From positions 25,343-89,342 of the forward strand of contig NZ_JAMHIV010000044.1 of NCBI RefSeq assembly GCF_023897065.1: a stretch of DNA of 64,000 nt, in the 5' to 3' direction. This stretch comes from Crossiella sp. SN42. GTDB lineage: Bacteria; Actinomycetota; Actinomycetes; Mycobacteriales; Pseudonocardiaceae. The translations under genes were made by a program, and so were the position numbers. The notes below the pieces were generated by a model. That model ran no database searches, had not been told where the DNA came from, and worked only from the letters and a program-made list of their open reading frames with translations. Shown piece by piece: positions 32,686 to 41,062 of the stretch (position 1 is its first letter; each line of letters opens with the position of its first letter).

Positions 32686-34314
32686 CTACCGGCCGGCCTC
32701 GCCGAACCAGGTGGCCAGCGCCCGGCGCAGCGCTTGCGCCGCGCCGGGCGCGTCCGCGGTGCCTGCCCAGGCCACGTAGCCGTCGGGCCGCACCAGCACG
32801 ACCTCGACTTCCCCAAGCCCGGCCCCGGTGCCTGTACGCGTACGCACCCCGGCTGAGGCGCCCAGTGCGGTCGGCTCCGGCGGTTCTTCCTGCCGGGCCG
32901 GCTCCACGTCCAGGTCGGCCCGCACCAGGTCGACCCGGTTCGCCCAGTCCTGCGCCGCGGCCATCAGTTCCGGCGCGTCGGTCAGCGCCAGCAGCACCGG
33001 CCGGGCCGCGCGCATCAGCTCCGCCACCCTGGTCGGTCCGGCCGCGGCGCGCAGAGACACATCCGGCAGCCAGCGGCCTGCCAGCGGATGCGGATCCGGC
33101 ACGCCCATGTCGTAGCGGATGTCCGCGCCCGCCATCAGGTCCGCGATCCGCCGGATCACCACCTCCTCGGTGAGCAGCTCCGCCATCAGCTCACGCAGCG
33201 CGGTCACGTTCGGTCCCGGCGAGACCAGCGCGGTCTGCGCCCTGGTGTGCATGAGCACCCGCTCGCCGACCGGGAACCGTTCCCGCTCATAGGAGTCCAG
33301 CAGTTCCGCGCCTGCCCGGCCGGTGAGCACCGCGGCCAGTTTCCAGCCCAGGTTCAGCGCGTCCTGCATGCCCAGGTTCAGCCCAGGGCCGCCGATGCCG
33401 GAGTGCACGTGCGCCGAGTCGCCCACCAGCAGCACCCGGCCGTCCCGGTACCGCTCGGCCTGCCGGGAGTTGATGCCCGCGGTGGTGCGGTCCGGCTCGT
33501 CCATGCCCGCTACCAGGCGCATCGGGATGTCCGTGCCGAGCACCCGGCCCGCCGCCGCGCGTAACCCGGCCAGCCCGGACTCCGCCTCGTCCCGGTGCCA
33601 CTCCATCACGAACACCCGGTACTGGCCGGGGGTGAACATGCCGTAGGCGAACAGGCCGCGCTCGGTGCGCCGGAACGTGGCCGGGTGCAGCCGTCCGATG
33701 CCGGGCACCTCCAGCTCGCCGGTGCCGGGCACGGCCACCGGCTCCTCGATCACCACACTGCCCATCCAGCCGGTGAAGGAGTCGTCGGTGACCCCGGGAA
33801 AGCCGATGCCGCAACGCTTCCGGATCGTGCTGCGCCCGCCGTCCGCGCCGACCAGGTACCGGGCCCGGATCTCCCGTTCGCCCTGAGGTGTGCGGACCCG
33901 CACGGTGACCCCGTCGACGTCCTGGTTGAAGTCGGTGACCTCGTGCTCGCGCCGGATCTCCACGCCGAGCTCCAGCGCGCGTTTGGTGAGCAGTTCCTCC
34001 ATCCTGGCCTGCGGCACCGCGAGCGTGCCGAGCGCGTGATCGTCCACAATGGACAGGTCCAGGGCCAGCGCGCCGAACTGGAAGAACGGCGTGCGCGGCG
34101 GCCGGCCGGTCTGTCCGCTCAACGCTTGGTAGAGGCCGCGGTGGTCGAGCGCCTCCAGCACCCGGCCGACCAGGCCGTTGGCCTTGGGTTCCAGCGAGGG
34201 TTCGGCGAGTCGTTCCAGCACCACCGGCCGCGCCCCGACCAGGGCCAGTTCGCAGGCCAGCAGCAACCCGTTCGGGCCGCCACCGGCGATGACCACGTCA
34301 AGCTGTTCTGCCAC
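32686..34314 (-). CDS. FAD-dependent aromatic hydroxylase-type monooxygenase
   Basis: 542 residues. PHBH-fold flavoprotein: FAD loop DVVIAGGGPNGLLLACELAL, the DG motif LVGADGGRSTIRK, and GDSAHVHSGIGGPGLNLGMQDALNLGWKLA. The C-terminal ~120 residues form a degenerate thioredoxin-like domain, as in polyketide hydroxylases (RdmE/PgaE-like). It should insert oxygen into an aromatic substrate using NAD(P)H. GTG 34314 is set by AAGGAGG with 5-nt spacing; the same frame stays open far upstream, but that sequence is antisense to other genes. It follows its likely regulator (TetR) by 65 nt on the same strand. Confidence 0.9.
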   Translation of the reverse strand: MAEQLDVVIAGGGPNGLLLACELALVGARPVVLERLAEPSLEPKANGLVGRVLEALDHRGLYQALSGQTGRPPRTPFFQFGALALDLSIVDDHALGTLAVPQARMEELLTKRALELGVEIRREHEVTDFNQDVDGVTVRVRTPQGEREIRARYLVGADGGRSTIRKRCGIGFPGVTDDSFTGWMGSVVIEEPVAVPGTGELEVPGIGRLHPATFRRTERGLFAYGMFTPGQYRVFVMEWHRDEAESGLAGLRAAAGRVLGTDIPMRLVAGMDEPDRTTAGINSRQAERYRDGRVLLVGDSAHVHSGIGGPGLNLGMQDALNLGWKLAAVLTGRAGAELLDSYERERFPVGERVLMHTRAQTALVSPGPNVTALRELMAELLTEEVVIRRIADLMAGADIRYDMGVPDPHPLAGRWLPDVSLRAAAGPTRVAELMRAARPVLLALTDAPELMAAAQDWANRVDLVRADLDVEPARQEEPPEPTALGASAGVRTRTGTGAGLGEVEVVLVRPDGYVAWAGTADAPGAAQALRRALATWFGEAGR

Positions 34315-34379
34315 GGTGTCCTCCTTGCTCTTGCCAGCTGGACGAGGGCAGGGCGGAGCGACCGTGGCGGGGAAAGTCG

Positions 34380-34979
34380 TTACGGCGCAGGCAGTCCGGC
34401 CGAAACCTGGGCCAGCGCCTCGGAGATCAGCGGGATCACCGGCCGCGGCGGGTCGGCGTGCATCCAGAGCTCGGTGGCCACCGCGATGGCCGAGCTGACC
34501 GAGCCGGCGACCAGTCGCGGATAGAGGTCCTGCTTCACATCGGTGCCGGTGCGCTCGGCGACCACCTCGGCGAACTCCTGGTCGGCTTGCGCGCTGGCCT
34601 TGAGGAACTCGCCGACCACACTCGGCTCCGCGGTCATCAGCCGCACCCCGGCCTGCCACGCCGGATCCGGCGGAGCCTCGGCCATGGCCCGGAAATGCCC
34701 GAGCACGGCCTCGGTCACCGCGGTCCACAGCGGTTCGGCCGCGGGCCGCTCCCGCAGCCGGACGCCGATCTGCCTGGCGCGCTCCAGGTGCCGGTAGGCG
34801 ATCGCCTCGGCCTTGCCGCTGAAGTAGTTGTTGAAGGTCCGCGCGGACACCCCGGCCTCCGCCGCGATGTCCTCGACCAGCACGTTGTCCAGCCCGCGCT
34901 CGACCGCCAGCCGCACCGCGGCCCAGCTGAGCGCCTGCCGGGTGGCCGCCTTCTTGCGTTCGCGCAGACCGGGCTCCAT
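34380..34979 (-). CDS. TetR-family regulator of the monooxygenase
   Basis: 199 residues. N-terminal TetR helix-turn-helix (RQALSWAAVRLAVERGLDNVLVEDIAAEAGVSARTFNNYFSGKAEAIAYRHLE); the C-terminal helical domain resembles the MftR-like/TetR_C_17 group. ATG 34979 with TACGGT 6 nt upstream (leaderless). It probably controls the monooxygenase directly downstream. It diverges from the GntR gene; an inverted repeat lies between. Confidence 0.87.
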   Translation of the reverse strand: MEPGLRERKKAATRQALSWAAVRLAVERGLDNVLVEDIAAEAGVSARTFNNYFSGKAEAIAYRHLERARQIGVRLRERPAAEPLWTAVTEAVLGHFRAMAEAPPDPAWQAGVRLMTAEPSVVGEFLKASAQADQEFAEVVAERTGTDVKQDLYPRLVAGSVSSAIAVATELWMHADPPRPVIPLISEALAQVSAGLPAP

Positions 34980-34991
34980 GACGCCACCGTA
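34980..34991 (-). promoter_or_regulatory. Leaderless -10 box (TetR gene)
   Basis: Minus strand TACGGT (34991-34986), 6 nt, then ATG 34979. Confidence 0.6.
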
Positions 34992-35008
34992 GCGAGAAAA
35001 GTTCGCGC

Positions 35009-35042
35009 CCCGCAAGTTTTCGGGCCACGCAATTTTTGCGGG
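35009..35042. promoter_or_regulatory. Inverted repeat between TetR and GntR genes
   Basis: CCCGCAA (35009-35015) and TTGCGGG (35036-35042), with A/T-rich sequence inside (AATTTTTGC). Candidate operator for the TetR and/or GntR regulator. Confidence 0.4.
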
Positions 35043-35058
35043 TGGGCGAGAACCGAGC

Positions 35059-35070
35059 TAGCGTGCCGGT
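35059..35070 (+). promoter_or_regulatory. Leaderless -10 box (GntR gene)
   Basis: TAGCGT (35059-35064), 6 nt, then ATG 35071. The first codons contain the 8-bp palindrome AATATATT (35075-35082), unusual at this G+C, and a possible auto-operator. Confidence 0.6.
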
Positions 35071-35724
35071 ATGCAATATATTAGTCGGGTGGACCGGTCG
35101 CTGCTGCGAGACCGCGCGCTGACCGCCATCCGCCAGGCCATCGTGGTCGGCGACCTGCCGCCCGGCTCGCCGGTGCGCGACATCGAGCTCGCCGAACGCC
35201 TTGGCCTGTCCCGCACGCCGGTCCGGGAGGCGCTGGCGCGGTTGGCCGACGAGGGGCTGATCGAGAGCAAACCGCACTCCTACACCAGGGTCACCGCGGT
35301 CGACCCGGAGGCGGTGCGGGACGCGCAGGTGGTGGTGCAGGCCATGCAGTCGGTGGCCGCGCGGCTGGCCGTGCCGAGGATGGGGGAGCAGGAGCTGGCC
35401 GCGATGCGGGCGGCCAACGAGCGGCTCGCGGCGGCGCTGGCCGCCGGTGACCCGCTGGCGGCGCTGACCGCGGATGCGGACTTCCACGCGATCGCGGTCA
35501 GGGCCTGCGGCAACGCCGCGGTCGCCGCGACCATCGAGCGCTACCTGCCCGCGCTGCACCGCCTGGTGCTGCTGCGCTTCGACACCCTCGCCGCGCGGGA
35601 CTCGGTGCGCATGCACGAGGAGATCATCGCCGCCTGCCGCGCGGGCGAGGCCGACGGCGCCGCGCGACTGGTCGAGACCAACTGGGCCACCCTCACCACG
35701 CACGAGGACAGGAGCAGCACGTGA
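35071..35724 (+). CDS. GntR-family regulator (FadR/FCD type)
   Basis: 217 residues. N-terminal winged helix ([49 protein letters not shown]) and C-terminal all-helical FCD domain with the metal-binding pattern D-x-x-FH ([15 protein letters not shown]) and later His ([14 protein letters not shown]). It overlaps acdS by 4 nt, so it most likely senses ACC, a product of its breakdown or a related acid and controls the pair. Leaderless start at 35071. Confidence 0.9.
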   Translation: MQYISRVDRSLLRDRALTAIRQAIVVGDLPPGSPVRDIELAERLGLSRTPVREALARLADEGLIESKPHSYTRVTAVDPEAVRDAQVVVQAMQSVAARLAVPRMGEQELAAMRAANERLAAALAAGDPLAALTADADFHAIAVRACGNAAVAATIERYLPALHRLVLLRFDTLAARDSVRMHEEIIAACRAGEADGAARLVETNWATLTTHEDRSST

Positions 35725-36728
35725 GCCTGGCGAAGTTCCCCCGCTACCCCCTGCTGTTCGGCCCCTCCCCGGTGCACGAGCTGACCCGGCTGACCCGGCA
35801 CCTGGGCGGCGCCCGGATCTGGGCCAAGCGCGAGGACTGCAACTCCGGCCTGGCCTACGGCGGCAACAAGGTGCGCAAGCTGGAGTACCTGGTGGTGGAC
35901 GCGCTCGCGAAGGGCTGCGACACGCTGGTCTCCATCGGCGGCGTGCAGTCCAACCACACCCGCCAGGTGGCCGCGGTCGCCGCGGTGACCGGGATGCGCG
36001 CGGTGCTGGTGCAGGAGGACTGGGTCGAGCACAACACCCCCGGCTACGCCGAGGTGGGCAACCCGCAGCTGAGCAGGCTGCTGGGCGCGGACATCCGGCG
36101 CTCGTCAGCCGGTTTCGACATCGGCTACCGGCCCAGCTGGGAACAGGCCCTCGCCGACGTCAGGGCCGAGGGCGGCACCCCGTACGCCATCCCGGCCGGG
36201 GCCAGCGACCACCCCCTTGGCGGCCTCGGCTTCGCCCGCTGGGCCCAGGAAGTCATTGAGCAGGAACGGGAACTGGGCATCTTCTTCGACACCGTCGTGG
36301 TCTGCTCGGTGACCGGCTCCACCCACGCGGGCATGATCGCCGGCTTCGCCGCCGCCGGCGGCCCCCCACGCCGGGTGATCGGCATCGACGCCTCAGCCGC
36401 TCCCGAGACCACTCGCGAACAGGTCCGCCGCATCGCCGAGAACACCGCCGCCCTGCTGGAAACCGAGCTCCCACCCGACGCGCTGATCCTGGACGAGCGC
36501 TACCACGCAGGCGCCTACGGCATCCCGGACGAGCAGACCCTGGCCGCGATGCGCGTCGCGGCCCGGACCGAGGGCATGATCACCGACCCGGTGTACGAGG
36601 GCAAGTCCATGGCCGGCCTGCTGGATTTGGTCTCCCGCAAGGAGATCGGCCCGGACTCGACGGTGCTGTACGCGCACCTGGGCGGCCAGCCCGCGCTGAA
36701 CGCGTATCCGGAGCTGTTCGCCAGCTGA
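35721..36728 (+). CDS. acdS: 1-aminocyclopropane-1-carboxylate deaminase
   Basis: 335 residues. PLP fold-type II enzyme that opens the cyclopropane ring of ACC, giving 2-oxobutanoate and ammonia; ACC is the plant ethylene precursor. It tracks characterised AcdS proteins along its whole length: [40 protein letters not shown] (PLP Lys50), [43 protein letters not shown] and [13 protein letters not shown], where D-cysteine desulfhydrases usually read VYTGKA. GTG 35721 follows GGAGCAGCAC and overlaps the gntR stop. A D-cysteine desulfhydrase activity is the main alternative. Confidence 0.88.
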   Translation: MSLAKFPRYPLLFGPSPVHELTRLTRHLGGARIWAKREDCNSGLAYGGNKVRKLEYLVVDALAKGCDTLVSIGGVQSNHTRQVAAVAAVTGMRAVLVQEDWVEHNTPGYAEVGNPQLSRLLGADIRRSSAGFDIGYRPSWEQALADVRAEGGTPYAIPAGASDHPLGGLGFARWAQEVIEQERELGIFFDTVVVCSVTGSTHAGMIAGFAAAGGPPRRVIGIDASAAPETTREQVRRIAENTAALLETELPPDALILDERYHAGAYGIPDEQTLAAMRVAARTEGMITDPVYEGKSMAGLLDLVSRKEIGPDSTVLYAHLGGQPALNAYPELFAS

Positions 36729-36803
36729 CCCGCGCGTCCGCCGCTGCCGCCGCGCGGCGGCCGGCTCGGCCGCCCGGTCCACCGCGTCCGCCGCCGTGCG
36801 TCG

Positions 36804-37517
36804 CTAGCCCAGCCGGGTGGCCAGCCCATCCAGGATCCGGGCCAGCCCGTAGTCGAACCGGTGGTCGCGGGGCTGGTCCTGGCGCTCGTAGGCCGCGGTC
36901 AGCTCGCTCAGCCGCGGATAGGGCGCCATGGCCTGCGTCGCGCTCTCCCGCAACCGTTCCGCCCAGTCCGCCTCGCCCTGCCCGCTGCGCGCCAGCGTGG
37001 TCAGCCAGGCCGCCTCGCTGGTGCTGATGCCGATCACGTACGCGGCCACCACGCTCAGCGCCTGGTCCGCCTCCAGCAGGTCGAAACCGGCGGCCAGGTA
37101 CACCGCGAGCATCCGGTCGTTGAGCCGTATCACGTTGGGGCCCAAGTAGGACAGCCCGGCCTGGCCGAGCACCGAGGCCATCCACGGGTGCCGCAGGATC
37201 ATCGCGCGCATGCTGTGCGCGCAGGCCGTCGCGCCCGCCCGCCAGTCCTCGCCCGGGTCCGGGATCTCGATCTCGCCGTAGACCTCGTCCACCACGAGTT
37301 CGATCAGCTCGTCCTTGTTGGCCACGTGCCGGTACAGCGAGGTCGCGCCCGCGCCCAGCCGCGCGCCCAGGTTGCGCATGCTCAGCGTCTCCAGGCCGTC
37401 GGCGTCGAGTAGCCGGACGGCCTCGGCCACGATCTGCGCCCGGCTCAGCGCGGGCTGTTCGCGGGTGCGGCGCGGACGGGTCCACACCGACAGGTTCGGC
37501 TTCTGCTCAGCGGCCAT
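36804..37517 (-). CDS. TetR-family regulator
   Basis: 237 residues. After a basic lead the TetR helix-turn-helix reads SRAQIVAEAVRLLDADGLETLSMRNLGARLGAGATSLYRHVANKDELIELVVDEVYGEIE; the C-terminal domain is of the TetR_C_1 (tetracycline-repressor-like) group. ATG 37517 is preceded by TAACCT at 7 nt (leaderless). Two palindromes lie in the divergent interval shared with the serine hydrolase gene, its probable target. Confidence 0.88.
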   Translation of the reverse strand: MAAEQKPNLSVWTRPRRTREQPALSRAQIVAEAVRLLDADGLETLSMRNLGARLGAGATSLYRHVANKDELIELVVDEVYGEIEIPDPGEDWRAGATACAHSMRAMILRHPWMASVLGQAGLSYLGPNVIRLNDRMLAVYLAAGFDLLEADQALSVVAAYVIGISTSEAAWLTTLARSGQGEADWAERLRESATQAMAPYPRLSELTAAYERQDQPRDHRFDYGLARILDGLATRLG

Positions 37518-37530
37518 GCCCCGAAGGTTA
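37518..37530 (-). promoter_or_regulatory. Leaderless -10 box (TetR gene)
   Basis: Minus strand TAACCT (37530-37525), 7 nt, then ATG 37517. It directly abuts the palindrome at 37531. Confidence 0.6.
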
Positions 37531-37545
37531 GCGCACGATGTGCGC
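37531..37545. promoter_or_regulatory. Perfect palindrome, probable TetR operator 1
   Basis: GCGCAC-GAT-GTGCGC, adjacent to the tetR -10 box, so binding would block the tetR promoter. Confidence 0.65.
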
Positions 37546-37567
37546 AGTTGCGTCTCCTATCGCCATC

Positions 37568-37584
37568 TGCGTACAGTGTGCGCA
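37568..37584. promoter_or_regulatory. Near-perfect palindrome, probable TetR operator 2
   Basis: TGCGTACAGTGTGCGCA, a 17-bp imperfect dyad sharing GTGCGCA with operator 1, 38 nt before the serine hydrolase start. Confidence 0.6.
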
Positions 37585-37621
37585 ACGCCGAAACATCGTT
37601 CGCAACTCTGGGGAGAATCCG

Positions 37622-39010
37622 ATGACCTTCGACCTCACGCACTGGCAGACCCGGCTCGACCAGCTCCGCGCCCAGCACCACGTGCCCGGCGCGACCCTGG
37701 CGGTGCTGGCCGACGGCCGGATCCACGAGCTGGCCAGCGGCCTGCTGCACCGCGGCACTGGCGTGCCCGCGGCCACCGAGTCGGTGTTCCAGCTCGGCTC
37801 GGTCGCCAAGGTGTACACGGCCACCCTGGTCATGCGGCTGGTCGAGGCCGGTGACCTGGACCTGGAGGCGCGGGTCGTGGATCTGCTGCCGGAGTTCCGC
37901 GTCGCCGATCCCGAGGCGACCAAGACGATCACGGTCCGCCAGTTGCTCAACCACACCAGCGGCCTCAGCGGCGACTTCAGCCTGGACACCGGCCGCGGCG
38001 ACGACGCGCTGGCCAGGTACGCCGAAGCCTGCGCCGACCTGGGCCAGGACTTCCCGCCCGGCGCGGCCTTCGCATACAGCAGCAGCGGCTACAGCCTGCT
38101 CGGCCGGATCATCGAGGTGGTCACCGGCCAGACCTGGGAGGAAGCGCTGCGCACCCGGCTGCTGGAGCCGCTGGGCCTGACCCACTCGGTCACCCTGCCC
38201 GAGGAGGTGCTGCGCTTCCGCGCCGCCATCGGCCACGAGGGCCCCTCCGGCCAGGACCCCGCGCCGGTCCCGGTCTGGAACCTGATGACCCGCAACGCCG
38301 GCCCCTACGGCGGCGCCCTGTGCGCCAGCGCCGGTGACGTGGTCCGCTTCGCCCGCCTGCACCTCGACGGCGGCCGAACCCCCGACGGCGAGGCCCTGCT
38401 CACCGCCGGAACGGTCGCCGCGATGCAACACCGCGAGGTCGAGGTCCCGGACAAGTGGACGGTCAGCTCCGACGCCTGGGGCCTGGGCTGGACCCTGTAC
38501 GACTGGCACGGCACCCCCGGCTACGGCCACGACGGCGCCGCCACCGGCCAGTTCGCCTACCTGCGCGTCATCCCGGGCACCAGGGTCGCGGTCGCCCTGC
38601 TCACCAACGGCGGCGACGCCCGCCTGCTGTACGCGGACCTGTTCCGCGAACTACTGGCCGAGCTGGCCGACGTCACCATGCCCGCCCCCTTCGGCCCCCC
38701 GGCCCAGCCCGTCACAGTGGATCTGGCCCGTTTCGCCGGGACCTACCGCCGCGAAGGTGTGGAGATCACGGTGACCGAACAGGAGGGCGTGACCCGGCTG
38801 GTGTACCGGTTCGTGGGCGGGATGGCGGTGTACTCGGACGCGCTGGAAATGGAGCTGACGGCGGTGTCGGAGTCGGAGCGGGTGACGGTGTGCGCGGGAC
38901 CGGGGACGGGCACGTTCAGCGGCGACTGGATGCCGGTGGTGTTCACGGAGCTGCCGGATGGGACGGGGTGCGTGTACGTGGGCGCGCGGGCAACACCGAA
39001 GGTCGCCTGA
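37622..39010 (+). CDS. Serine hydrolase, class C beta-lactamase/esterase family
   Basis: 462 residues, no signal peptide. Penicillin-binding-protein fold: S-x-x-K in LGSVAKVYTATL (about residue 61), Y-S-S in FAYSSSGYSLLGRI (the Tyr motif), and HDGAATG in place of KTG. A C-terminal ~100-residue lipocalin-like domain (FAGTYRREGVEITVTEQEG...) is common in esterases and D-aminopeptidases of this group. ATG 37622 follows GGGGAGAATCC. Divergent from a TetR gene with two palindromes between, suggesting substrate-induced expression. Beta-lactam hydrolysis is not implied. Confidence 0.88.
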   Translation: MTFDLTHWQTRLDQLRAQHHVPGATLAVLADGRIHELASGLLHRGTGVPAATESVFQLGSVAKVYTATLVMRLVEAGDLDLEARVVDLLPEFRVADPEATKTITVRQLLNHTSGLSGDFSLDTGRGDDALARYAEACADLGQDFPPGAAFAYSSSGYSLLGRIIEVVTGQTWEEALRTRLLEPLGLTHSVTLPEEVLRFRAAIGHEGPSGQDPAPVPVWNLMTRNAGPYGGALCASAGDVVRFARLHLDGGRTPDGEALLTAGTVAAMQHREVEVPDKWTVSSDAWGLGWTLYDWHGTPGYGHDGAATGQFAYLRVIPGTRVAVALLTNGGDARLLYADLFRELLAELADVTMPAPFGPPAQPVTVDLARFAGTYRREGVEITVTEQEGVTRLVYRFVGGMAVYSDALEMELTAVSESERVTVCAGPGTGTFSGDWMPVVFTELPDGTGCVYVGARATPKVA

Positions 39011-39512
39011 CCGGGCGGCCGATCCGCTGCCCGCCCCCACCCCGCCGCCCGCCGCTGCCTGCGCGCCGCGCCCGCGGCCCACGCGCCCGCGCTCGCCGCC
39101 CAGGCCCGCAGCCCGATTTCCACGCCCGCCGCCGATTTCCGCCTCCGCCGCCGCCCGCGTCCGCCGCCGCTTTCCGCGCCAGCGCTCGCTGCCCGCTATC
39201 CGCTGCTAGCTGCCCGCGCGCACGCTTGCTGTCCGCAGGCAGCCCGCAGTCCGCAGCTCACCGCCTGTGCCCGCAGCCCGTGCCCGCAGCCCGTGCCCGC
39301 AGTCCGCAGCCCGTGTCCGCAGCCCGTGTCCGCAGTCCGCAGCCCGTGTCCGCAGCTTGCCGCCCGCGGCTCGCGACCCGCTGCCTGTGCCCGCCGCGCG
39401 CGATCCGCTGCCCGCGCCCGCCGCACGCCATCCTCTGCCCGCGCTCGCTGTCCGCTGTCCGTGTGGGCGTTTGCCGCCTCTGTCGGCTGCCTGCGCTCGC
39501 CGCGTCCGGGGT
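39011..39512. repeat. Low-complexity intergenic tract with degenerate tandem repeats
   Basis: About 500 bp with no credible gene. The plus strand is C-rich and almost free of A runs. Between about 39225 and 39360 a 12-13-bp unit CCGCAGCCCGTG(T/C) and its shortened form CCGCAGT recur many times; flanking DNA repeats CCGC-type words. All frames give Pro/Ala/Arg/Cys-rich nonsense. It separates two convergent genes. Confidence 0.75.
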
Positions 39513-40028
39513 TCAGCCCGTGGGCTGGACGTTCTGGCGCAGGTCAGGCGCCGTGGTCGGCGCGGGGAAGGTCAGCGGGCTGGCCTCCACGCAGGCGGTG
39601 GGGCTCGCGGCGCCCTCCGGGCGGCCCGGTTTGCCGAACTCCAGGGTGAAGCAGCGGGTGGCGGTGGCTTCCGGCGGGCCGGAGCGGCGGTCACCCGTCA
39701 TCCAGTTGCTGCGCCAGCCCTCCCCGGTGACCCGGACGAGCAGCGACACCCCGCCCAGCGCCCGCTCCACGCCCTCGGTGCGCAGCACCTGGACGCCGGC
39801 CTGCTCGGTGGCCAGGCGGGCGTGGTCGGTGACACCGGACAGGCGCAGGCGCGCCAGGTGGTCGCCGAGGGCGTTGGCCCGGCGGGTGGCGTCGGTCTCG
39901 GCGTTCTCCTGCGCGCCGGTGCCGTCGAACAGCCCGGTGAACAGCCACACCGGTACCGCCAGCAGCGCCGCGGCCACCCCGAAGATCGCCAGCCCCCCGG
40001 CGACCGTACTGGTCGTGCGTATCCCCAT
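39513..40028 (-). CDS. Membrane-anchored protein, unknown
   Basis: 171 residues. One N-terminal helix (STVAGGLAIFGVAAALLAVPVWLFTGLF, about residues 7-34) anchors an exported helical/beta domain with two Cys (ATRCFTLEFG, SPTACVEASP) that may form a disulfide. ATG 40028 is the likely start. It lies 17 bp downstream of the EEP nuclease gene on the same strand, so co-expression is likely. No family recognised. Confidence 0.7.
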   Translation of the reverse strand: MGIRTTSTVAGGLAIFGVAAALLAVPVWLFTGLFDGTGAQENAETDATRRANALGDHLARLRLSGVTDHARLATEQAGVQVLRTEGVERALGGVSLLVRVTGEGWRSNWMTGDRRSGPPEATATRCFTLEFGKPGRPEGAASPTACVEASPLTFPAPTTAPDLRQNVQPTG

Positions 40029-40045
40029 GGGGAAATCTTGGCGGC

Positions 40046-40996
40046 TCAGGCGGTGAAGCGGAAGGTGCTCACCACCGCAGCGTGATCGGAGGTCCACTCG
40101 TTGTCGCGGTGGTGGGGCACCGGCTTTGGCGTGCCGACGACCACCGTGCGCGAGTCCAGCACCCGCAGCGACCCCTTGACGTGGATGAAGTCGATGCGGT
40201 CCTGGGGTTCCGGCTTACCCGCCTCGTCGTTCCAGAGGTAGACCGGGGACCAGGTGTTGCCGGGGCCGCGGGCCGGGTCGGGGTGCACGGCGCGGTAGGA
40301 GTCGGTCAGGCCAGCCTTGGCGACCTCCTTGGTGGTGGGCCAGTCGATGGTGTAGCCGCAGTGGGACTTCCGGGTGGCCGCAGTCCAGTCCAGGTGCGAG
40401 GGCGTGTTGAAGTCCCCGGCCAGGATCACCGGCGTGCGCTGGGCATCAGCCAGCTCCTCGCGCAGCTCGGCCAGGATGTCGCGGATCTCTTGGGGTCGCT
40501 GGGACTCCTCCTCTCGGCGCAGGATCTGCGCGGTGGTCATGCCCGCGTGGCAGGCGTCGTACGGGCCGTACGGGGTGTAGTTCAGGTGCGCCGACCACAC
40601 CACCGTTTCCTTGCCCCCGGGCAGCCGGATCCGGATTCCGGCTCCCTGGAGGGTTTTCCCGGTCGCGCTGGTCGGGGCGTACTTGGCGGTGATCGGGTAC
40701 CGGCTGATCAGGCCGAGGCTGTAGCTGGCCTGGTAGTGGTGCCAGCCGAGCTCGGCCGCCAGTTCCTTGGCCGCGACGCTGTAGCTCTCCTGCATGGCCA
40801 CCACGTCCACGGCCTGCTCCCGAAGAAAGCGGACCTGCTTGGCGCGGTAGTCGTTGACCTTGGTTCCGCCGTACCAGAGGTTGACCGACATGACTTTCAG
40901 CTGTCCCGGCGCGGCGGGCGCCGCCACCGCGGGCACGGCGGTGCCCAGCGGCAGAACGGCACTGGTCAGCAGGGCGAGCAGTCTGGTGAGTCGCAC
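40046..40996 (-). CDS. Secreted endonuclease/exonuclease/phosphatase (EEP) family protein
   Basis: 316 residues with a signal peptide (MRLTRLLALLTSAVLPLGTAVPAVAAPA). The EEP fold is complete: VMSVNLWYGG (Asn), MQESY (metal Glu), SAHLNYTPYGPYDACHAG, LAGDFNTPSHLDW (Asp, Asn), QDRIDFIHV, and WTSDHAAVVS (catalytic Asp-His). It may be an extracellular nuclease, a phosphodiesterase or a sphingomyelinase-like enzyme; the motifs do not decide. GTG 40996 starts at the signal peptide. Confidence 0.87.
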   Translation of the reverse strand: MRLTRLLALLTSAVLPLGTAVPAVAAPAAPGQLKVMSVNLWYGGTKVNDYRAKQVRFLREQAVDVVAMQESYSVAAKELAAELGWHHYQASYSLGLISRYPITAKYAPTSATGKTLQGAGIRIRLPGGKETVVWSAHLNYTPYGPYDACHAGMTTAQILRREEESQRPQEIRDILAELREELADAQRTPVILAGDFNTPSHLDWTAATRKSHCGYTIDWPTTKEVAKAGLTDSYRAVHPDPARGPGNTWSPVYLWNDEAGKPEPQDRIDFIHVKGSLRVLDSRTVVVGTPKPVPHHRDNEWTSDHAAVVSTFRFTA

Positions 40997-41062
40997 CAGG
41001 GCACGCTGACAGCCGGAGGTGTCCGGCAGGCAGCCGCCGATCGACGGGCGGGTATCAGTTTT

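Noticed and set aside
32686..35703. A 1005-codon frame joining the monooxygenase with upstream sequence
   Set aside because: The part beyond GTG 34314 is antisense or out-of-frame sequence over the TetR and GntR genes; the RBS at 34314 and the flavoprotein N-terminus fix the start.
32686..36728. Secondary-metabolite cluster (polyketide-type hydroxylase with regulators)
   Set aside because: No synthase, cyclase or tailoring partners are present; the neighbours are acdS and unrelated regulators.
39225..39360. CRISPR-like repeated units
   Set aside because: Units are 12-13 bp, contiguous and degenerate, with no spacers and no cas genes.
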